This document shows positions 57,188 through 64,000 of a stretch of DNA of 64,000 bases, piece after piece. The position numbers were made by a program, and so were the translations under genes. This DNA comes from Aselliscus stoliczkanus (Eukaryota > Chordata > Mammalia > Chiroptera > Hipposideridae). How positions within the stretch are numbered: position 1 is the stretch's first letter; each line of letters opens with the position of its first letter. The DNA lies in the NCBI GenBank assembly GCA_033961575.1, contig CM066731.1, positions 131,061,001 through 131,125,000 of the forward strand. Direction: 5' to 3'. The notes under the pieces were generated by a model, which was not told the origin of the DNA, made no database searches, and saw nothing but the letters and a program-made list of their open reading frames with translations.

Positions 57188-58780
57188 GAAACCAGGGAAG
57201 AATACACGTAACAGAACAGGTAAGATTTAGTTCTTTTACTATTTAGAAACTTGTTCCACTTCTCCTTAGGGGTAGCAGTAAGACGAACAACACAATCTTG
57301 AAGCAGGAAGAAATGTGACACCGACAGAATAAAACCCTTGGGTCAGAAAGCAGGTGAAGACTCAGGTGTTGGGAAGATGGTCTACAGGGCAAATGAAATC
57401 AGCTCTATAATAGTTTGGGGAAAAGAATCCGAAAAGAAACAGCATAACACTCCTAGATTAGGCTGTGGGATCTCAGACAAGATGCTCACTTTGTCTTCTT
57501 TGTTCCATTGCTGAAACGGCTTCCATGTCCCATGCAAAACCTTATGAGCACCTTAGGATGCTGGATGTTGCATAATTGTGGAAACAATGACCTTCATCAT
57601 TGTTCTGAGAAGGCTTTTTATTGGCTCCACTGCCTCAAGCCTTTGGAAACAAATGTTTTTATGGAGAATTTAGGCTCTGATCAAATCTATCAAAATTATA
57701 GCTATGTTTAAGGCAACTGTCTCTCTCCATCTTTCTACTTTTACTCAAAAGTATTCATGAAACGTGTAAGCCAGACACAGAGGCGTGCTGCATGCCATAA
57801 CCGTGAATTCAAATGCCGAGTTCAATTTATAAGCCTATAAAGTGGGTTGCTGGAACTCTCCAAAGCCTTAACATACCCTTAGGGTGGATTTACACTTTTG
57901 TATAGGCTTCTAAAGGCAGGAAAATGTGTGGAGGCAAAAACGGGGTGTTATCATCCAGAGCTTGTTATCTTGCTTTTCCTCCTTGCTCAATATGGTCCTA
58001 GTCTGTTGACCATGGCATGGCTCATGTTTCATTTGAAGGGGTTGCTTTTTCCTGAGAGGGAGGGACAATTCTTTCTTCTGGGCACAAGTTATAAATCTTG
58101 TTTCCTCTTGTTACATTTTGCAGTTTTATGTAGATCTTTATGAAAAGGGATTTTACCATAGTCTCAATTAAATACATATAAGGAAAAAAGAAATCAGATC
58201 TCACTCTATGATTCCTAGAGGATAAGAAGTATTTATTTAACTCATAATTTTGTGTCTTTCAAATAAACATAGTCACAGCTATATCCTTGTTCTTTGGAGA
58301 AAGTCACTAAATAAATCCCATAAAGATTAAAATTCCTTTCCATGTCCATTTAATCCAGGGTCTGTAAAGGAGCTTTACATGTTTCTGATGGTCTGTTTGT
58401 TCTGTACTTTCAAATCAAACTTCCCTGACAAAAAAATTCAAAACAACTATAGTTAATTTATTTGGGGAGGAAAAGCCAGAGACTCAAATAACACATTTGT
58501 AGTTTAAAAAAAAGAATGTCAAATTTGATGTTTTCAAAGGGGGAAATTACAATTAATAAACAGAAATTTCTGAGATCTAATAAACATCTAAAATAGCAAG
58601 TAATTTTAGTAATCTGCTAAATTCCCACTTCTGCTTTTCTGTGTATCCATGAATATACTTGTCTAGTGTAACTGGGCATGGGAAAGAGAATAGAAGCCAA
58701 AGAACAAAATCTCACCTAACTCCCTAAATACTGACTCTAGTGTGTTTTTTTTAAATCTATGTATAAGAAGTGCTGATTTT
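57188..58780. other. Unclassified intergenic sequence
   Basis: No gene or classifiable repeat is seen. Confidence 0.4.
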
Positions 58781-58796
58781 AAAAATGATGATTATA

Positions 58797-58899
58797 CACT
58801 AGACTGAAGAACAAAAGGACAGCAACTTGTCTGTTCCCCTTCCCCAATTCCCCAATGCTGTTCCCCTCCCCCATTCCCCAATAAAATCCTAATACAAAA
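58797..58899 (+). mobile_element. 5'-truncated SINE (3' module of family A long form)
   Basis: Only the last 100 or so bases of the long form are present (AGACTGAAGAACAAAAGGAC onward). The duplication AAAAATGATGATTATA at 58,781-58,796 and AAAAATGATGATCATA at 58,900-58,915 (15 of 16) proves that the short copy inserted as such. Confidence 0.9.
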
Positions 58900-58915
58900 A
58901 AAAATGATGATCATA

Positions 58916-60390
58916 AAATAAAAGGCACTGTGAGATCCTTCTCTGGCTTAGGGTATTTGAATGCATGTGTATATAAGAGAAAAAATTCACTATGGTCCAC
59001 CTGTGACAATGTATTTACCTGTGAGTATGTCAACTATGAAACAGCTGTCCCCTTAATTAGAGATCATGCCTTGGATTGCATACACTGGTATATACTGTCA
59101 TTTTGCAATCATCCCTACATTATAGAATAAAGACTTTCTTTGAGTGAATGTGGCCCGACAACCATCAGTCATGACTTTCAGAGGTAGAAAGTGAAGCATG
59201 AGGCATTGTGGCATGATGAGACAAGTCGAGTGGCTTCTACAGAGTAATGATGACAATAACTGAGATTATACACCTCAGTCTTTACACTCTATCCTTTCAT
59301 TAGTCTATCTGAAGTCACATTTACACTCTATAACTCTGGATCACAATATTTTACATTTCCAGAGAGATGCGTGAAATGGAAAATTCAGGGTTCCCTGTAT
59401 TCCCAGAGCTAATAATATGGCTCTGAAGAAAAGGTAATTTATAATTTGACCCTGAGAACAGCATGGAGGTTGGTCAAAAAAGGTTAATTTAATATGACCT
59501 ACCAGTTATAGCATATCCAATCCCTTTTTAAATGATTTTCATTTCCAGTCTGTAGAGCCCTGCAGGGGAATTTGTTGCATAAGTTTACAATGTTATGCCT
59601 CCTTTAATTTTATTAAGCCTACCCCTTCAGGCACCAAGAAAACTCATTAATTCTCAAATTCCAGGACAGAATGAACAAGTCTATTTTAATCTGCTATTAT
59701 CCTTCATTATCTCATAGGCTTCCATAGTATCACCTTTAAGTTCATAATTTTATTCTAAACAGTGCCACCCGAAAGCCCCCTACTCCACCAAGAGTTGAGT
59801 TAACCACTATTTGGCTTCCCTCCGACTTTGAGTCAACCCAGAGCATCACACCAATGATAATGTCATGGGCCAAATCAGTCCAATGGATGCAAAACATGAA
59901 CTACCCAAAATACTTAGTTTTCTTCAAAAACTTTACAGGTATTGCTACTTAGAAGAAAGGTGCTGACAGTGGAATGGGAGGGATATAATCGTATGAGGTA
60001 AAACATAAGAAGGAGACAGGAAGGAGGAACTTGGAAAGCTGAGTGGGAGAAGAGCAAGAACACAGATCTGGAGAGAGTGGCCAGGAGATCAGGCATGTGG
60101 TAGAGAAACGAAGGTGCAGGAAGTTAAAAACCAGGAAAGTGGGGAGAGGGAGGACCAAGTTGTGTTCTTAAGGGCTGCAAGTGAAAGAAGAATAAAAACA
60201 CAAATATTTTCAGTTATTCTTCTCACAAGGGCTGAGCGTGTTTCACAGAATATTCATTGCTGCCCCATCTTAGCTTAGCTCAGGCATACCTGTCTCTAAA
60301 ATGTGTTGTGGAACTCCCTGGATTAAGAGAACTACAGCACTGATCATGCCAGCTGCTTGCTCGGAGCTTCACTGGAGTTTTAATAAAGAC

Positions 60391-60392
<2 letters not shown>
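58916..60392. other. Unclassified intergenic sequence
   Basis: No gene or classifiable repeat is seen. Confidence 0.4.

Positions 60393-60440
<48 letters not shown>
60393..60440. repeat. (GT)24 microsatellite
   Basis: An uninterrupted GT run of 48 bases. Confidence 0.97.
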
Positions 60441-60442
<2 letters not shown>

Positions 60443-60544
60443 ACATTTTTAACTACTTGAAGGCCATCAGATAGAATGGGAGTCATTAGATTCTCCCACA
60501 AAATCTCCTCCCAAGATAGATTTGGTACACTGGGTTTAGATTAT

Positions 60545-60760
60545 TATATATCTACACAGCTGATGTCCACTGAGCCCTATGAGCCAGGTACTATGCTTCC
60601 CTCCACAGAGATGATCTCATTTAATCCTCAGACCCTAAGTAAGAGGTACAATTTTATAGACCTCCATTTTACAGATCAGGAAGCTGAGGCTTAGCGAAGT
60701 TAAATAACATCTCCCCGTAAGTACTGGAGCTAGACTATTGTATCTGAAAATGCAAACCTG
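60545..60760 (-). mobile_element. MIR SINE
   Basis: Inverse MIR: TGAGCCCTATGAGCCAGGTA, then GATCTCATTTAATCCTCAGA and CATTTTACAGATCAGGAAGC. Confidence 0.8.
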
Positions 60761-61509
60761 CGACAGTATGTATTTGACTGATTTGTATCGAAGCTCTCGT
60801 ATAGCATCAAGCATGAGGTATTGTCAACAAGTGTTTGACAATTTTGTAATCAAATTGGCCATCTGTTCATTATTGGAAAGAGGTTTGGAGTAATTATGTA
60901 GTGATGGTGTCTCTACTGACAGCAACATTAAGATGTTAATCGTAAAGAAACCAGTGGGTTTTCTGACCCTTCTCAAGAGGAGTATGCACTATCTTTTAGA
61001 AGTCACTGGAGAATAAGAAAAGCAGAGTGTCATGTCTAACGAAGGCCTCTGTATAAAAGGGCCAATCGAGACCCATATTCATAGGCCTGGTTCATTGAAT
61101 CCCTCCTTTTAGAACATTCCTTATGCCATCTTCTAAGGACAATTGAAAACTCCATTCTTCATTGAAGGACTGTCCCTTTTCTCTGCTCATGGAGCCCCTG
61201 TGGGCATAGTGCTGCCGTTGAATTCAAGAGAGGCTTAATGCTTAGATTATTCTAGGATACAGCATAAGATTGTAAACTGACCATGATTCAATTAGCACGA
61301 AGGCTTCGAATCTTAATTGGAAAGTCTGCCATATTCTCTGACACTCAAACCTGTGTATAACACTTGTACACTGGAAAAAATCCTGTGGATGTTTTAAATC
61401 CATGATGATAATAGTGTGTTCAATCTTTTCAAAGGAAAAAAACAAAAAGGGAGAACATTTTTACATGACCAATGTTTTCCCTTTAAAAAACAACTTACAT
61501 GAACTGCCC
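60761..61509. other. Unclassified intergenic sequence
   Basis: No gene or classifiable repeat is seen. Confidence 0.4.
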
Positions 61510-61970
61510 TAGGAAGGCATTACACTAAAATGAAATAAGGCAGACAAAGACAAATATTGTATGGGATCACTAATATATGGAATCAAAAAAAAAGTCAAAC
61601 TCAGAGAAACAGAGTGTAGAAAAGTGGGTGCTGCCAGGGTCTGGGGAATGTGGATAATGGGGAGAGGTCGGTAAAAGGGCACAAACTTTCAGGTATAAGA
61701 AGAAAAAGGTCTGCGATTGTAATAAAGTAAATCATGGCAACTATAGTTGACAGAGCTGTATTGTACAATTGAAATTTGCTAAGACAGTAGAGCTTAAATG
61801 TTCTCACACACATGCACAGAAGATAAAAATGTGAGGTAATTAATGGATGTATTAATGAACTAGGTGGTGGGAATCCTTCCACAATGTACACGTATATCAA
61901 AGCACCATGATGTACACTTTAAATATCTCACGATTTTGTCAGTTATACATCAATAAAGCTGGAGAAAAAT
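61510..61970 (+). mobile_element. L1 LINE 3' end, 5'-truncated
   Basis: Direct L1 3' end: GGGATCACTAATATATGGAA, then GGGTGCTGCCAGGGTCTGGG, then GATGTACACTTTAAATATCT and TCAGTTATACATCAATAAAG. Confidence 0.85.
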
Positions 61971-62239
61971 AAAGTGCCGCTATGTTAGTGTTGAACTTTT
62001 TGAATTAAAACTTGATCATAGTACCTCTATAGCTGGATAAAACTTTTCAAAATAACACAAATGAGAAACAATGCCCTTCAGTGACGTTTTAGTCTAAAGA
62101 AGACATTAACTTGAATTTCAACTTTTTTGTATGTCTGGTCTCCGCTGAAACTTTAAATTTTGCATGTCTGATCTTTGCTAAATTTCTCGAAATCTTATTA
62201 GTTTTAATTTTGCTCACTTCCTATATAATTGATCACTTT

Positions 62240-62400
62240 TTTTTAGTCTCTGCACCAGTGCCATGAGCTAAGAAGCACCTTCTCCCATATTTTGTGGATG
62301 AAGGAACTGAAGCTTATGTCACAGTAATGAACATAGGGAGTGAGATTTGAGCTATTGGTCTGAGCCCAGAGCCTGCATTCTCACCCATTATATTAAGTGA
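62240..62400 (-). mobile_element. MIR SINE
   Basis: Inverse MIR: TTTGTGGATGAAGGAACTGA, then GAGATTTGAGCTATTGGTCT and CAGAGCCTGCATTCTCACCC. Confidence 0.65.
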
Positions 62401-62734
62401 CCCTCCTGGCTTAGCCACCATATTAGATCTTTTAAACCAATAGAGCACTGTCATCTAGCTGGGATCTGAGGGACTCTGTACCATGCAGCCAATAGATGGT
62501 CTATGCATGATAGATTTGGGAGATAATACTAGGTGATAATACTAGGTGATATGTCACTCTGTCCTGGTATGGAGTCATCACCTTTCCTAAGATATCTCAT
62601 CATAAAATCATAATCAAGTCATTAAAATTGTTGTAAATTGGATGCAAAGGACTCCCTAGTCCCAGTTCTCTCTCTAGAGTACAACAACTGACACACAGAA
62701 CAGTTGGGGTGAATTTTCCCTTGGGTCTGAAAAA

Positions 62735-62860
62735 GTGTGATTTAATGGCAAGAACACTGGATTGGGTTACAGGGGGTTAGGGTGTTAATCCCTACAAAAT
62801 AGATTTGTCAAGTCACATTTCCTCTCTGACTCCAATTCTGTTCATCTGTAGTGGCAAGGG
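62735..62860 (+). mobile_element. MIR SINE fragment
   Basis: Direct MIR: AATGGCAAGAACACTGGATT, then AAGTCACATTTCCTCTCTGA and TTCATCTGTAGTGG. Confidence 0.6.
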
Positions 62861-62879
62861 AATCATTCATTCCTTCCTT

Positions 62880-63775
62880 CATTCATTCATTCAATGCAGA
62901 TTTATTAAATGCTCATTATGAACCAAGCCCTATGCTAGATGTGGGGATATTAAGACTGTAAGAGATAGTTGGGCTGGCAGAGTGGCACGGTGGTTAAGCG
63001 CTGGCTTGGGAAGCCAGAGACCCCGGTTCAGGACCCACATATGAGGGCCAGTGACACTGCCCTGAAAAAAAAAAAAAAAAAAGACTGTAAGAGATAGTCA
63101 TTCCCATCTAGAAGTGCACAGTTTAGTCGGGGGGTGGGGTGGGGGGCAGGAAACAAGAAAGTAATTGTAATTCTGGATGGTGAGTGCAATGATGGAAGCA
63201 TACAGATCATTCTGTGGCAACACCTACCAAAGGAACCTAGCCTAGGCATGGGTGGGAGTGTTCAGGCAAAGCTTCCTGAAGATGAGTGAGAACCAATATG
63301 AGTACTGAAAGGATGAAAACAAGTTACCCATATAAGGAGAGGTGGGAAGGAGTGGGCAGGAGGGAAGGGGAAAGGGCACTTCAGGTGGAAGAAACAACAC
63401 ACAGAGCCTAGGGATAAGATGGAGACAGTGGAGTAGCTACAGAGCTGTAAAATGCTCAGAATGGCTGGCGCTGTGGAGCTGTGAGTATGTGCACCTTTGC
63501 CTGCATGTGGGCTGGCAGGTGGGAGCGGGGTGGAGTAATCAGGGGAGAGAAGGAACTGCAGTGCTAATCAGGGACCAGTGGGTGGGGAACTCCGTATATA
63601 TATACGTGACTATCTTGACCCAACAGCAACGTGGAGTTGGGCAAGAGTGTTAAGGAAGAGGGCGGCATAATTAGATTGCTGTTTTTCCAGGGCATTCTGG
63701 AGACAGTGGAGAATAATTTGTGGCAAGCAACCCTGGAGGCAAGCAGGTCAGATAGGAGACTATACTCATCTAAGC
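62880..63775 (-). mobile_element. L2 LINE 3' part, interrupted by a SINE
   Basis: Inverse L2: AAATGCTCATTATGAACCAA, then GGGGATATTAAGACTGTAAG. It resumes after the SINE with CATTCCCATCTAGAAGTGCA and an eroded body to about 63,775, where a MER5A begins. Confidence 0.7.
62970..63080 (+). mobile_element. tRNA-derived SINE (family A, short form), youngest-looking copy
   Basis: A direct copy: head TGGGCTGGCAGAGTGGCACG and a pure A-tail. A perfect 18-base duplication AAGACTGTAAGAGATAGT lies at 62,952-62,969 and 63,081-63,098. Confidence 0.94.
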
Positions 63776-63963
63776 CAGTGGCTCTCGAACTTGAGTGGGC
63801 AACAAAATTATTTGAAGGGCTTGTTAAAATACAGATCGCAGAACCCCAGCCTCTGAGTTTCTGAATGGGTAGGTCTTGAGTGTGACCTGAAAGTGTGCAT
63901 TTCTAACAAGTTCCCAAGTAATGCTGATGGTGTTCATCCGGGAACCACATTTGAGAACCACTG
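63776..63963 (+). mobile_element. MER5A (hAT-Charlie) element, full length
   Basis: The ends are CAGTGGCTCTCGAACTTGAG and ATTTGAGAACCACTG, with the MER5A inner phrases GGGCTTGTTAAAATACAGAT and TTTCTAACAAGTTCCCAAGT. The 188-base length agrees with the family (about 189). It sits at the right edge of L2-like sequence. Confidence 0.88.
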
Positions 63964-64000
63964 TTTGATGCAATGCTGATTGTAAAATTTTGAGATTCTT

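Noticed and set aside
1..64000. CRISPR array, operon, phage or defence system
   Set aside because: This is vertebrate nuclear DNA; direct repeats seen are transposable elements, microsatellites or small tandem duplications.

Overview
This window is a stretch of nuclear DNA from a placental mammal, most likely a bat. It holds one protein-coding gene, NEUROD1, and about 59 kb of intergenic DNA upstream of it. The mammal call rests on the near-identity of the NEUROD1 protein to the human and mouse forms and on the many MIR, L2, L1, Tigger and hAT fossils. The bat call is an inference from the young tRNA-derived SINEs, which resemble chiropteran Ves-like and related families (perhaps a rhinolophoid or other Yinpterochiropteran). 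I would put it at about 0.6.

Layout. At 1-650 lies downstream flank. From 650 to about 4,708 the minus strand carries the whole NEUROD1 transcription unit: a short non-coding exon 1 (about 4,708-4,621), a 1,564-base intron, and exon 2, which holds 11 bases of 5' UTR, the complete 355-codon reading frame (3,045-1,978) and a 3' UTR of about 1.3 kb. A TATA box, a GC box and five E-boxes lie within about 310 bases upstream of the TATA box. From 5 to 9.7 kb the sequence is GC-rich and repeat-poor, with a CpG-dense block near 7.6-8.1 kb. From 9.7 to 64 kb I see no gene. Repeats of several ages are interleaved here with AT-rich unique DNA, parts of which have homeodomain-type, E-box-type or CTCF-like motifs and could be distal NEUROD1 control elements.

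The repeats allow a relative dating. Old L2 and MIR copies were interrupted by L1, Tigger and hAT copies, and these in turn by at least 15 SINE insertions, nearly all of which still show target-site duplications. The clearest structures are an L1 of about 4.2 kb with a central deletion that is bracketed end to end by a duplication, a twin-primed L1 with a possible 3' transduction, a SINE built from four tRNA-like units, and a SINE copy truncated at its 5' end.

I found no operon, CRISPR array, defence locus or other new multi-gene system. The most interesting coding observation is a proline in NEUROD1 where rodent NeuroD has Ser336, a reported CaMKII site.
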